Below are positions 1 through 7,928 of a stretch of DNA of 33,303 nt, in pieces; within the stretch, counting starts at the first letter, position 1; each line of letters starts with the position of its first letter. A model generated the notes under the pieces. The model was given only the letters and a program-made list of their open reading frames with translations. It was not told the origin of the DNA and did not search any database. Where the stretch lies: NCBI GenBank assembly GCA_027943245.1, contig JANDJZ010000644.1:1-33303 (forward strand), read 5' to 3'. The DNA is from Acanthamoeba sp. SK_2022b. Taxonomy: Eukaryota; Discosea; Longamoebia; Acanthamoebidae. The position numbers and the translations under genes were made by a program.

Positions 1-521
1 ATATCGACCGCGCGCTGGCCTACGCCATCGCCCTTTCCTGCCCCTGCGTGCACCTGATGGCCGGCGTAGTGCCCGCAGGCGCGGATCGGCAGCGTTATCT
101 CGACACCTTTATCGCCAATGCGCGCTATGCCGCCGACGCCTTCGCCCCGTACGGCGTCAAGGTGCTGCTCGAAGCGCTCAGCCCGCCGGTCAAGCCCGAC
201 TACCTGTTTGCCAGTCAACACCAGGTGGCGGAAACCGTGGCGGCGATCGAGAGACCGAACGTGTTTATTCAGTTCGACTTTTTCCACGCGCAGTTAGTGG
301 ACGGCAATATCAGCGGGTTGCTGGAGACGCTGGCCGGACGCTACGCGCATATCCAGATAGCCTCCGTGCCGGATCGCCATGAGCCGGACGAGGGCGAACT
401 GAATTATCCATGGCTGTTCGACAGGCTGGATGCGCTCGGCTATCCGGGTTGGATAGGTTGCGAATACCGGCCGCGCGGCGACACCGCCGCCGGGCTCGGC
501 TGGCTGAAGCCTTACCGCTAA
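1..521 (+). CDS. Hydroxypyruvate / 2-oxo-tetronate isomerase, C-terminal part (Hyi/OtnI family)
   Basis: This is the 3' portion of a TIM-barrel sugar isomerase; the reading frame is already open at base 3 and the start lies before the window. About 172 residues are visible, against roughly 260 for the family, so two thirds of the protein is present. Diagnostic stretches are [16 protein letters not shown] (a metal-binding Glu in this fold), [10 protein letters not shown], the [13 protein letters not shown] segment and the C-terminal GCEYRP, whose Glu is a second metal or catalytic ligand. The family isomerises hydroxypyruvate/tartronate semialdehyde or 2-oxo-tetronates in the cytoplasm. A GntP-type permease follows on the same strand, as in the E. 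coli ygbJKLMN (otn) cluster, which favours OtnI over Hyi. That choice is inference; family membership is firm. Confidence 0.85.
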   Translation, partial: IDRALAYAIALSCPCVHLMAGVVPAGADRQRYLDTFIANARYAADAFAPYGVKVLLEALSPPVKPDYLFASQHQVAETVAAIERPNVFIQFDFFHAQLVDGNISGLLETLAGRYAHIQIASVPDRHEPDEGELNYPWLFDRLDALGYPGWIGCEYRPRGDTAAGLGWLKPYR

Positions 522-626
522 CGCTGCCGCTAACACCAGGAAATCGATTTTATAACAATGAAACGCACCCGTATCGCCACGCGGCGATCGCGGTGCCCAA
601 CGCTTACCCAACGAAAGGCTTTTTTC

Positions 627-1997
627 ATGTCTACCTCTCTGCTGTTGCTGATTGCCGTACTCGGCGTGGTGCTGCTGTTATTGATGGTCATCAAGGCGAA
701 GGTGCAGCCCTTCGTCGCGCTGTTGGTGGTCAGTCTGCTGGTGGCGTTGGCCAGCGGCATTCCGACCGGCGAAGTGATGAAAGTGATGACCGCCGGGATG
801 GGCGGCGTACTTGGTTCGGTGACCATTATCATCGGTCTGGGCGCGATGCTTGGCCGCATGATCGAACACTCGGGCGGCGCCGAGTCGCTGGCGCAACGCT
901 TCAGCCAGGGCCTGGGGCCGAAACATACCGTCGCCGCACTGACCCTCGCCGCATTCATTCTCGGCGTTCCTGTGTTCTTCGACGTCGGGTTTATCATTCT
1001 GGCGCCGATTATCTATGGCTTCGCCAAGGTCGCCAAAGTGTCGCCGCTGAAGTTCGGCCTGCCGATGGCCGGCGTGATGTTGACGGTGCACGTCGCGCTG
1101 CCGCCGCACCCCGGCCCGGTCGCCGCCGCCGGTTTGCTCAACGCCGACATCGGTTGGCTGACCATCATCGGCCTCGCAATCTGTATTCCGGTCGGCGCGA
1201 TCGGCTATTTCGCCGCCAACTACCTCAACCGCAAAACCTATCCGTTATCGATAGAGGTGCTGGAACAACTGCAGCTGGCGGCACCGGAGCCGCGTCCGGA
1301 AGGGCAAGCGCCGCTTAGCGATCGCATCAACCCGCCCGGCGCCGGCCTGGTGGCGGCGCTAATCGTCATCCCAATCGCCATCATCATGCTCGGCACCGTC
1401 TCCGCTACGCTGTTGCCGGCCGGCTCGGCGCTGCGCGATACGCTGTCGCTGCTGGGCTCACCGGCGGTGGCGCTGATGATCGCCCTGCTGCTGGCCTTCT
1501 ATTTCCTGGCGCTGCGCCGCGGCTGGAGCCTGCAGCACGCCAGCGACGTAATGGGCGCCGCGCTGCCGACCGCCGCAGTGGTGATCCTGGTGACCGGCGC
1601 GGGCGGCGTGTTCGGCAAGGTGCTGGTGGAATCCGGCGTCGGCAAAGCGCTGGCTGAAGTACTGACGGCCATCGGCCTGCCGCTGGTGCCCGCCGCCTTT
1701 GTCATTTCGCTGGCACTTCGCGCTTCGCAGGGGTCCGCCACCGTGGCGATCCTGACCACCGGCGGACTGTTGTCGGAAGCGGTCAGCGGCTTAAATCAGC
1801 TACAGCTGGTGCTGGTGACGCTGGCGACCTGTTTCGGCGGGCTGGGGCTTTCCCACGTCAACGACTCCGGTTTTTGGATCGTCACGCGCTATCTGGGGCT
1901 GTCGGTGGCCGATGGCCTGAAGACCTGGACGGTGCTGACCACCTTGCTCGGCCTGAGCGGCTTTCTGTTCACCTGGCTGTTGTGGCTGGCGGTGTGA
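627..1997 (+). CDS. GntP-family permease (gluconate/tetronate-type transporter)
   Basis: A 456-residue, very hydrophobic inner-membrane protein with about 12 predicted membrane segments. The GntP family is recognisable from the N-terminal segment followed by KVQPFVALLVVSLLVAL, from GMGGVLGSVTIIIGLGAMLG, from the HVALPPHPGPVAAA loop, and from the C-terminal FGGLGLSHVNDSGFW, the family hallmark. GntP proteins import sugar acids such as gluconate with protons. Its position directly after the isomerase gene (105 bases) points to a sugar-acid or tetronate substrate; this is inferred. The frame is open back to 558, but ATG 627 has a purine-rich ribosome site (CGAAAGG, 612–618) about 8 bases upstream and gives the usual family length, so it is preferred. 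Confidence 0.88.
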   Translation: MSTSLLLLIAVLGVVLLLLMVIKAKVQPFVALLVVSLLVALASGIPTGEVMKVMTAGMGGVLGSVTIIIGLGAMLGRMIEHSGGAESLAQRFSQGLGPKHTVAALTLAAFILGVPVFFDVGFIILAPIIYGFAKVAKVSPLKFGLPMAGVMLTVHVALPPHPGPVAAAGLLNADIGWLTIIGLAICIPVGAIGYFAANYLNRKTYPLSIEVLEQLQLAAPEPRPEGQAPLSDRINPPGAGLVAALIVIPIAIIMLGTVSATLLPAGSALRDTLSLLGSPAVALMIALLLAFYFLALRRGWSLQHASDVMGAALPTAAVVILVTGAGGVFGKVLVESGVGKALAEVLTAIGLPLVPAAFVISLALRASQGSATVAILTTGGLLSEAVSGLNQLQLVLVTLATCFGGLGLSHVNDSGFWIVTRYLGLSVADGLKTWTVLTTLLGLSGFLFTWLLWLAV

Positions 1998-2060
1998 TTT
2001 CTCTGGCATACTGAACGCCGTTGTTTTTCATCGCCTTTCACCCTGTGCAGGAGCAGCAAC

Positions 2061-2591
2061 ATGACCGTAATCAACACCGCGCCAACGCTTATCACCGAAC
2101 GTCTGCGGCTGGACGCGCACACGCTGGACGACTTCGAGTCGCTGGCCGCATTGTGGGCCGATCCGCAGGTGGTACGCTACATCGGCGGCACGCCGCGCGA
2201 CCGGGAGGACTCCTGGGGGCGCCTGATGCGCTACGTCGGCCACTGGGCGCTGTTGGGATACGGGTATTGGGCGGTGCGTGACAAACTGAGCGGCGAGTAC
2301 CTCGGCAGCATCGGCTTTTCCAACTTCCTGCGCGACATCACCCCGGCGCTCGACGCACCGGAAATGGGCTGGACGCTGGTGAGCTCGGCGCAGGGCAAAG
2401 GCTACGCCACCGAGGCACTGCGGGCGGCGCTGGCCTGGGGTAAAACACACCTGCCGGGCGAGAAAACCGTCTGCATCATCTCGCCGGAAAACCAGGCTTC
2501 GCTGGCGCTGGCGAAAAAGGTCGGTTTCTGCGAAAGCCACCGCAGCGAGTATCACCAGAGCCCGATCGTCGTGATGCACTGCCCGCTTTGA
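2061..2591 (+). CDS. GNAT acetyltransferase, RimJ/RimL type
   Basis: A 176-residue GNAT-fold N-acetyltransferase of the RimJ/RimL-like subgroup. The N-terminus TERLRLDAHTLDDFES is typical of the group, and the acetyl-CoA pyrophosphate-binding motif A is visible as QGKGYA at residues 111–116, followed by a helix with TEALRAAL. The C-terminal SLALAKKVGF matches the usual closing motif. Such enzymes acetylate protein N-termini, antibiotics or small amines; the substrate cannot be read from the sequence. A ribosome site CAGGAG (2048–2053) lies at good spacing before ATG 2061. It stands alone, 63 bases after the permease, and ends four bases before the convergent LysR gene. Confidence 0.88.
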   Translation: MTVINTAPTLITERLRLDAHTLDDFESLAALWADPQVVRYIGGTPRDREDSWGRLMRYVGHWALLGYGYWAVRDKLSGEYLGSIGFSNFLRDITPALDAPEMGWTLVSSAQGKGYATEALRAALAWGKTHLPGEKTVCIISPENQASLALAKKVGFCESHRSEYHQSPIVVMHCPL

Positions 2592-2595
2592 ATGC

Positions 2596-3468
2596 CTAAG
2601 CGCGTTGCACCGCCAACGCCGTCTGAATGAAGTTGTCCCGCAGCGCGTCCGCGCGCTGCGGATCCCAGGCGATACCGACCTGCCACTCCGTCTCTTCGCC
2701 GCTCAGCGGCAGAATGTCGATGCCAACCGGCGCGATGTGCGTGATGCTGTGCGGCAGCAGCGCGACGCCAACGCCGGCGGCGACCAGCGCCAGCAGCGTC
2801 TGGATATCGCCGGCCTGCTGCACCACGTTCGGCGTCAACCGGTGAGCGGCGATAAACCGCAGCGACTGATCGCTCAGCCCGCGCCCGCGTTTCGGCGTCA
2901 GCTGCAACAGCGGCAGCTGATTGAAACGCGCCATCAGGTCGTCGGCCCGCAGCGCCAGCGCGCCCGGCGCGGCCAGCACCAGCCGGTCGCTCAGCAATGC
3001 CACGCCGCACAGCGGCGTAGTGACCGGTAAGCGCACGAACCCCGCCTGCAACTCGCCCTGCAGCAACAGCTGATACTGCCGCTCCGACGGCATGTCCTCC
3101 AGCCCAATGACCACCTCGGGAAAACGCTGGCGAAAGGCGGCCACCAGCTGCGGCGCCAGATGAAAACTGGAGAGGCCAAATCCCAGCGCCAGCCGCCCCG
3201 CTTCCCCGAGCGCTACCCGCCGGGCGCGCCGCTGAAACTGCTGGTACTGTTCCACCAGCGCCTGCGCCTCCGGGTAGAGCCGCTGCCCACCGGCGGTGAG
3301 CACCGCCCCCTGTCGGCCACGCTCGAACAGCCGAACGCCGAGCTGGGTTTCCAGCGCTTGAATCTGCTTGCTCAGCGCCGGTTGGCTGATGCACAGCAGG
3401 CTCGCCGCCTGCCGATAGTTGCCCTGTTCGGCCAGCGCCACCAGGGCGCGCAGTTGTTTTATATCCAT
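2596..3468 (-). CDS. LysR-family transcriptional regulator
   Basis: A 290-residue LysR-type regulator of the usual family length. Residues 1–60 form the winged helix-turn-helix, with DIKQLRALVALAEQGNYRQA, the recognition segment ISQPALSKQIQALE and the closing VRLFERGR. The rest is the periplasmic-binding-protein-like effector domain. The gene is divergent from the nitrilase-family gene at 3560, and the 91-base interval carries a perfect 8-base inverted repeat (3497–3517), which is the usual arrangement for a LysR protein controlling its neighbour and itself. The likely target is therefore the hydrolase; the effector is unknown. The ribosome site before ATG 3468 is weak. Confidence 0.92.
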   Translation of the reverse strand: MDIKQLRALVALAEQGNYRQAASLLCISQPALSKQIQALETQLGVRLFERGRQGAVLTAGGQRLYPEAQALVEQYQQFQRRARRVALGEAGRLALGFGLSSFHLAPQLVAAFRQRFPEVVIGLEDMPSERQYQLLLQGELQAGFVRLPVTTPLCGVALLSDRLVLAAPGALALRADDLMARFNQLPLLQLTPKRGRGLSDQSLRFIAAHRLTPNVVQQAGDIQTLLALVAAGVGVALLPHSITHIAPVGIDILPLSGEETEWQVGIAWDPQRADALRDNFIQTALAVQRA

Positions 3469-3496
3469 TCCATCAGGTTATCGAATAGGGAATTTA

Positions 3497-3517
3497 ATTG
3501 ATTATACAGTAATCAAT
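3497..3517. promoter_or_regulatory. Candidate LysR operator
   Basis: ATTGATTA and TAATCAAT form a perfect 8-base inverted repeat with a 5-base spacer (TACAG), inside the LysR/nitrilase intergenic region. A further half-site TAATCAA lies at 3528–3534, on the hydrolase side. LysR proteins typically bind a T-N11-A dyad plus an activation half-site, and this layout fits. No footprint is known to me. Confidence 0.55.
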
Positions 3518-3559
3518 CCACCTGCTGTAATCAACGCAGACCCCAACCGGAGAGACACC

Positions 3560-4543
3560 ATGACCCCTTCACTTCGCGCCGCCACGGTGCAATTCCAGCA
3601 TCGCGCCAACGATAAGAATTACAACCTGTCGACCATGGAACGCTTTATCACGGAGGCGGCCGAGCAGCAGATACAGCTGCTGGCCTTCCCGGAAATGTGC
3701 ATCACCGGCTATTGGCACGTGCGCCATCTGTCCGACGCCGAGGTGCGCGCGCTGGCGGAGCCGATCGCGAGCAGCCCTTCTCTGGCGCGCATTCGCCCGC
3801 TGGCGGAGCGTTACAACATGGCGATCGGCGTCGGGCTGATCGAGCTGGGCGACGACGGCCGTTGCTACAACGCCTATGCCGTTTGTCTGCCGGACGGCGA
3901 GCTGCATGTGCACCGTAAACTGCACGCCTTCGAACACCCGGCTATCGCCAGCGGCGACCGCTACACGGTGTTCGATACCCCCTGGGGCGTGCGCGTGGGC
4001 GTCTTGATCTGCTGGGACAACAATCTGGTGGAGAATGTGCGCGCCACGGCGCTGCTGGGTGCGGAGGTGTTGATCGCCCCGCACCAGACCGGCGGCACCC
4101 ATTCGCGCAGCCCGCACGGCATGAAGCCGATCCCGCAGGCGCTGTGGCAACGGCGTGCGGAAGATCCGCAGGCGATAGAAGCCGCCTTTCGCGGCGAACA
4201 CGGCCGCGGCTGGCTGATGCGCTGGCTACCGTCGCGCGCTCACGACAACGGGCTGTTCTTGCTGTTCAGCAACGGCGTGGGCCGCGATGACGATGAGATA
4301 CGCACCGGCAACGCGATGATCCTCGATCCTTACGGCCGCATCGTGGCAGAGACCTGGGCGGCGGAAGACCGGATGGTCAGCGCCGAACTCGATCTGACGC
4401 TGATCCCGCTCAGCACTGGCCGCCGCTGGATTTACGGACGCCGCCCCGAGCTGTACGGGCTATTGACCGAACCACAAGGCTATGAGCGCGATGCCCGCAG
4501 CGCACGCTTTTCAACGCAGCCGACGGGGCGCGGCGGCCGATAA
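3560..4543 (+). CDS. Nitrilase-superfamily carbon-nitrogen hydrolase
   Basis: A 327-residue carbon-nitrogen hydrolase. The catalytic triad of the superfamily is visible: Glu45 in AFPEM, Lys120 in HRKLHAF and Cys151 in LICWDNN. These enzymes hydrolyse amide C–N bonds or nitriles through a cysteine thioester, in the cytoplasm. The Cys environment (CWDNN) looks more like an amidase than a classical nitrilase, but the substrate cannot be named. The frame is open back to 3419, yet ATG 3560 has a good ribosome site (CCGGAGAGA, 3547–3555) and places the first beta strand (RAATVQFQ) correctly. It is divergent from a LysR gene that probably regulates it, and a strong terminator follows. Confidence 0.88.
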   Translation: MTPSLRAATVQFQHRANDKNYNLSTMERFITEAAEQQIQLLAFPEMCITGYWHVRHLSDAEVRALAEPIASSPSLARIRPLAERYNMAIGVGLIELGDDGRCYNAYAVCLPDGELHVHRKLHAFEHPAIASGDRYTVFDTPWGVRVGVLICWDNNLVENVRATALLGAEVLIAPHQTGGTHSRSPHGMKPIPQALWQRRAEDPQAIEAAFRGEHGRGWLMRWLPSRAHDNGLFLLFSNGVGRDDDEIRTGNAMILDPYGRIVAETWAAEDRMVSAELDLTLIPLSTGRRWIYGRRPELYGLLTEPQGYERDARSARFSTQPTGRGGR

Positions 4544-4550
4544 CAGATAA

Positions 4551-4578
4551 AAAAAATCCGCCCGGAGGCGGATTTTTT
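4551..4578. terminator. Bidirectional rho-independent terminator between the hydrolase gene and ompX
   Basis: A 12-base perfect inverted repeat, AAAAAATCCGCC and GGCGGATTTTTT, with a CGGA tetraloop. The A run on one side and the T run on the other let it act for both convergent genes. A second small hairpin (TGCGGCA/TGCCGCA, 4584–4602) sits on the ompX side. Confidence 0.9.
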
Positions 4579-4629
4579 ATCGGTGCGGCAAAATCTGCCG
4601 CAGGTACATGCCCGCAGGCACGAACACAC

Positions 4630-5148
4630 TTAGAAGCGGTAGCCTACGCCAACGTTCCAGGTGCCAACGTCAACGCTACGAATGCGGTTCTGCTCGTAAC
4701 CGACATCCAGGGCAACGTTCTCGATTGGGTTGAACTGCAGACCGGCACCGTAGGTGAAGCCGTAGTCAGCGGTGTCGTGACGAGAAGTACCGTTCTGAGC
4801 GTTGGTAGTGAATTTACCGTAACCCAGGCCAACCAGACCGTAGATGCTCGCCCAGTCATTGATGCGGTATGCTGGACCGGCAGAGATAGAGTTGTACTGA
4901 GCTTTGTTGTAGAAACCGTCCTGAGAACCGTCCTTTTCCAGGTGTGTAAAGGAACCGATTACGCCCAGTGGGTTGTTGTCGAACTCGTAACGGTATTTCA
5001 GGTTGAAACCGTCGGCCTTGTTAGCAACGCCTTGGAAATCACCCTGCGCATAGCCAGCGGATACGGTGCTCTGACCAGCGAATGCGGTACCTGCGCTAAC
5101 TGCTAATACGCAAGCTGCTACTGCGGAAAGACATGCAATTTTTTTCAT
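4630..5148 (-). CDS. ompX: Outer membrane protein X
   Basis: A 172-residue OmpX-family eight-stranded beta barrel, about the length of the E. coli protein. A signal peptide is clear: MKK, a hydrophobic run, then a TAFA cleavage site near residue 24. Conserved barrel stretches include FNLKYRYE, PLGVIGSFTH, AGPAYRINDWASIYGLVG, YGAGLQFNP and the C-terminal VGVGYRF, whose final aromatic is the outer-membrane assembly signal. OmpX is linked to adhesion, complement resistance and envelope stress in enterobacteria. The frame opens with GTG two codons earlier, but ATG 5148, with GAGG upstream, gives the standard MKKIA start. As in E. coli, it is divergent from rhtA. Confidence 0.96.
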   Translation of the reverse strand: MKKIACLSAVAACVLAVSAGTAFAGQSTVSAGYAQGDFQGVANKADGFNLKYRYEFDNNPLGVIGSFTHLEKDGSQDGFYNKAQYNSISAGPAYRINDWASIYGLVGLGYGKFTTNAQNGTSRHDTADYGFTYGAGLQFNPIENVALDVGYEQNRIRSVDVGTWNVGVGYRF

Positions 5149-5547
5149 AACCACCTCAAACGCGTTTTATTATTAAGTACATCCATTTGTTCATGCTTTG
5201 AAAATATAACAAAAATTAGCGTGAAACTCTGCCTTGAAATGAGTGTCTAATGCTTTATATCGTGTAACAGAAGATTTCAAGAACAGTGTATCTTCTTCTT
5301 TTCGCTCTATTTTCGGCCGTATTCTACGGCTTTCTGTGACAAAAATCACCTATTTAATATCCAGATAATTCTTAAGAAAAAGCGCACTTTTTGACCAAAT
5401 CCGCCACATCTCATCCGAGGATCGGCGGATTTCACCGCGATGCGCGCTTTTCTCAGACAGATTTTCGCATTTCATTTACACTGCTCGCATCCCCGTTTCG
5501 ACCGTTTTCTCAAGGCTGAGGAACGGCGCATAAAAGGCCCGTTAAGG
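5149..5547. other. ompX–rhtA divergent intergenic region
   Basis: About 400 bases without a convincing gene. The half nearer ompX is AT-rich and should hold the ompX leader and promoter; AT-rich hexamers are present but none pairs convincingly with a -35. On the plus strand TTGAAA (5234–5239) lies 16 bases before TATATC (5256–5261), a weak candidate promoter towards rhtA. A hairpin, AAATCCGCC (5397–5405) with GGCGGATTT (5424–5432), lies in the presumed rhtA leader. The rhtA frame stays open back to 5440 but that stretch does not look like protein of this family. Confidence 0.5.
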
Positions 5548-6435
5548 ATGTCGTTACCTACTTCCGGCAGAGCGCCCTCCGCGCTGCTGCCTATCTGTCT
5601 GTTAATCATCGCCATGGTGTCTATCCAGAGCGGTGCCTCGTTGGCCAAAAGTCTGTTCCCGATCGTGGGCGCGGAAGGCATCACCACGCTGCGCCTTTTC
5701 ATCGGCACCCTGATTTTGTTCATCATCTTCCGCCCGTGGCGCATGCGCCTCGCCGCCGGCAGCCGCTTGCCGCTGCTGATTTACGGCCTGTCGCTCGGCG
5801 CGATGAACTACCTGTTTTACCTGTCGCTGCGCACCGTGCCGCTCGGCATCGCCGTGGCGCTGGAGTTTACCGGCCCGCTGGCGGTGGCCATGTTCTCCTC
5901 GCGGCGGCCGATCGACTTCCTCTGGGTGGCATTGGCGATCGCCGGGCTGTGGTTCCTGCTGCCGCTCGGCCACGGCGTGGGGGGGATCGATCCGTTCGGT
6001 GCCGCCTGCGCGCTCGGCGCCGGCGCCTGCTGGGCGGTCTATATCATCTTCGGCCAGAAGGCCGGCGGCGATCACGGCCCCGGCACGGTGGCACTCGGTT
6101 CGCTGATCGCCGCGCTGGTGTTCTGCCCGATCGGCGCCTGGCAAACCGGCAGCGTGCTGTTCAACCTCGATATTCTGCCGGTGGCGCTGGCGGTAGCGAT
6201 CCTCTCCACCGCGCTGCCTTATTCACTGGAGATCATCGCGCTGCCCAAAATCCCGGCGCGCACCTTCGGCACCTTAATGAGCCTGGAACCGGCCATGGCG
6301 GCGCTGTCCGGCATGCTGTTCCTCGGCGAACACCTGAGCGGCGTGCAATGGCTGGCGCTGGCGGCCATCATCGCCGCCTCCATGGGCTCCGCCCTGACCA
6401 TCCGCCCTAAACCGCGCCTCGAAAGCCTTTCCTGA
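5548..6435 (+). CDS. rhtA: Threonine/homoserine exporter RhtA (EamA family)
   Basis: A 295-residue inner-membrane drug/metabolite-family exporter, exactly the length of E. coli RhtA. It has ten hydrophobic segments arranged as two EamA repeats. Strongly conserved stretches are MVSIQSGASLAKSLFP, the MNYLFYLSLRTVPLGIAVAL segment, FTGPLAVAMFSSRRP, GACWAVYI, and STALPYSLEIIALPKIPART. RhtA exports threonine, homoserine and related amino acids. ATG 5548 was chosen because it matches the family length and follows AAAAGG at about 10 bases; AAGG also abuts the ATG. The ompX–rhtA–dps neighbourhood matches E. coli. A hairpin follows the gene. Confidence 0.95.
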   Translation: MSLPTSGRAPSALLPICLLIIAMVSIQSGASLAKSLFPIVGAEGITTLRLFIGTLILFIIFRPWRMRLAAGSRLPLLIYGLSLGAMNYLFYLSLRTVPLGIAVALEFTGPLAVAMFSSRRPIDFLWVALAIAGLWFLLPLGHGVGGIDPFGAACALGAGACWAVYIIFGQKAGGDHGPGTVALGSLIAALVFCPIGAWQTGSVLFNLDILPVALAVAILSTALPYSLEIIALPKIPARTFGTLMSLEPAMAALSGMLFLGEHLSGVQWLALAAIIAASMGSALTIRPKPRLESLS

Positions 6436-6440
6436 TCGCT

Positions 6441-6480
6441 AACCCGCCTGCCGGCCGCAACGCCGGAATGCAGGCGGGTT
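6441..6480 (+). terminator. Hairpin downstream of rhtA
   Basis: AACCCGCCTGC (6441–6451) pairs perfectly with GCAGGCGGGTT (6470–6480), with a further CCGGC/GCCGG pairing inside. It sits a few bases after the rhtA stop. There is only a short T run afterwards (CTGTTTT), so termination strength is uncertain. Confidence 0.6.
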
Positions 6481-6566
6481 AACTGTTTTCCTCGTGACAA
6501 GTCGGCATACTTCCCCTTAGCCTGTACCGCAGGCACTTTGGACTTTCGCTCACATGGAGAATAACA

Positions 6567-7034
6567 GTGATTCACAACAGCCTGTTCAACCCACGCTTCG
6601 GCCGCGGACTCGCGCCGGCGCTGGTTTCAACCCTGACCGAGTTGCGTCGATGCGACCTGCCCGAACTGGCCCCGGGCCATCACCCGATCGACGGCGATAA
6701 CATCTTTATGGATGTCATGACGCTGACCACTACGCCGGCGGCGCAGAAGCGCGCCGAGATGCATCAGGAGTACATCGCGCTCCATCTGCTGATCAGCGGT
6801 GAAGAGCGCATCGAATACGGTCTGGCGGGCGACGGGCATCGCGAACAGCCCCACGCAGAAAATAGCGACCTTCTGCTGCTGGACATCAAACGCCATCCGC
6901 AAACGCTGCACATGACGCACGGCATGTTCGCGATCTTTTTCCAAATGGAGCCGCACAAAACCGGCTGCCTGTGGCAGCGGCCGCAGCACATCAAGAAAGC
7001 GGTGGTGAGGATCCATCACCGCCTGCTGCTGTGA
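6567..7034 (+). CDS. YhcH/YjgK/YiaL family protein
   Basis: A 155-residue cytoplasmic cupin-like protein of the YhcH/YjgK/YiaL (DUF386) family, including the family's typical EYIALHLLISGEERIEYG stretch and the HMTHGMFAIFFQMEPHK segment, with the conserved histidines expected to bind a metal. E. coli relatives are linked to sialic acid or sugar-acid metabolism (YhcH beside nan genes, YiaL beside yia genes), but no such gene is nearby here, so no pathway is assigned. The start is GTG 6567, with GGAG (6556–6559) seven bases upstream; an ATG at 6554 is out of frame. The 3' end overlaps the convergent kinase gene by 19 bases. Confidence 0.88.
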   Translation: MIHNSLFNPRFGRGLAPALVSTLTELRRCDLPELAPGHHPIDGDNIFMDVMTLTTTPAAQKRAEMHQEYIALHLLISGEERIEYGLAGDGHREQPHAENSDLLLLDIKRHPQTLHMTHGMFAIFFQMEPHKTGCLWQRPQHIKKAVVRIHHRLLL

Positions 7035-7561
7035 CCCTGCGGCAACGCCCGTAAAAAATCGGCGGCCTGGCGGGGAGAACGCAAGCGTATGAAGCAGCGC
7101 CCGGCGCCGGCCATTTCCGCCAGGTATTTTCGCCGATTTTTGGCGTAGGTGCGGATCGTCCACAGTACGATCGACTCGCGGCTGAAGAAAGAACGGCGAA
7201 AACTTTCCCGGTTGCCGGTGCCCGGCCACAGCTCACGTTTGCTGGCCGCGCGTCGGCACGCGCGGCGCACGGCTTGCCACAGCGTGCGCCCGAAACCGTA
7301 GTCCAGCCACAGGATATAGTCGACCTCGCGCCACTTGATCGGCTGCGTGCGGCTGTAGTTGCCGTCCAGCACCCAGCCTTCGCCCGCTTCGGCCAGCGCC
7401 TGCTCAAGCCGCGCCAGGAATGCGTCATCGGGCGTTCCCTGCCACTCGGGCCGCCAATAGAGCCTGTCCATCTCGATATAGGGCACGTCAAGCCGTTCCG
7501 CCAGTTGACGCGCCAGGGTGCTTTTACCGCTGCCGCTGGTGCCGACGACGTTAATTTTCAT
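7016..7561 (-). CDS. P-loop kinase, adenylate-kinase/topology-modulation-like
   Basis: A 181-residue P-loop NTPase. A Walker A motif GTSGSGKST occupies residues 7–15 directly after the first beta strand (KINVV), followed by ARQLAERLDVPYIEMDRLYW, the pattern of the small adenylate-kinase-like or 'DNA topology modulation' (FlaR-like) family. The middle holds WVLDGNYSR and DYILWLDY (probable Walker B), and the basic C-terminal half probably forms the lid. The substrate is not known for this family. ATG 7561 begins the first strand correctly, although the frame is open to 7648; the ribosome site is weak (GCGAG). Its tail overlaps the YhcH-family gene, and it stands alone before the dps promoter region. 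Confidence 0.82.
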   Translation of the reverse strand: MKINVVGTSGSGKSTLARQLAERLDVPYIEMDRLYWRPEWQGTPDDAFLARLEQALAEAGEGWVLDGNYSRTQPIKWREVDYILWLDYGFGRTLWQAVRRACRRAASKRELWPGTGNRESFRRSFFSRESIVLWTIRTYAKNRRKYLAEMAGAGRCFIRLRSPRQAADFLRALPQGHSSRR

Positions 7562-7815
7562 CACTCGCCACTCATAGAGAGGGGATAATCTCCCTACTGT
7601 AACTGCATCAATTACGGCTATCAATCTGAATAGGCTTAAAATTAACACCGCGATAACAAAGTGGATATTCTTCTGAGGCCGGCATGCTCAATGAAAATAA
7701 AATAACAGGGATAAACCGTCACTGCGGTAAATAATAAATCTGCAACAAAAAATAAAAAAACCAATAAAAATCAATTTCATTAATCAAAAACAAAAGCCAC
7801 ATTAAAATATTGCCA
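7562..7815. other. AT-rich spacer upstream of dps
   Basis: About 250 bases, markedly richer in A and T than the coding DNA, especially 7735–7810 with A-rich tracts. No gene is supported. Such A-tract DNA upstream of dps would suit curved DNA and nucleoid-protein binding (IHF, Fis and H-NS act on E. coli dps), but I do not see a full-consensus IHF site. Confidence 0.45.
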
Positions 7816-7852
7816 TTAGGCTAATCCTATTTGTGCAATAGCCATTTTCGTA
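7816..7852. promoter_or_regulatory. Candidate OxyR binding site upstream of dps
   Basis: Four tetranucleotides in the exact OxyR geometry: TTAG-N7-CTAT-N7-ATAG-N7-CGTA, against ATAG-N7-CTAT-N7-ATAG-N7-CTAT. The two inner elements match perfectly. The site ends at the -35 position of the probable dps promoter, where OxyR would contact RNA polymerase. OxyR activation of dps is established in E. coli; its role here is inferred. Confidence 0.6.
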
Positions 7853-7870
7853 CGGCAAAAATAAATACCC

Positions 7871-7880
7871 CTGCTATAAT
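7871..7880 (+). promoter_or_regulatory. dps promoter -10 element
   Basis: CTGCTATAAT contains a perfect TATAAT (7875–7880) with the preceding C typical of sigma-S/sigma-70 dual promoters. The matching -35 hexamer is poor, which fits a promoter needing an activator or sigma-S. It lies about 50 bases before the dps start. Confidence 0.6.
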
Positions 7881-7928
7881 TGATCCCGTAACGAAATAGG
7901 ACAACGACTAATCAAGAGGATATCTGAT

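Noticed and set aside
7740..7815. IHF site in the dps upstream region
   Set aside because: A-rich tracts and ATCAA motifs are present, but none is followed by the required TTR at the right spacing.
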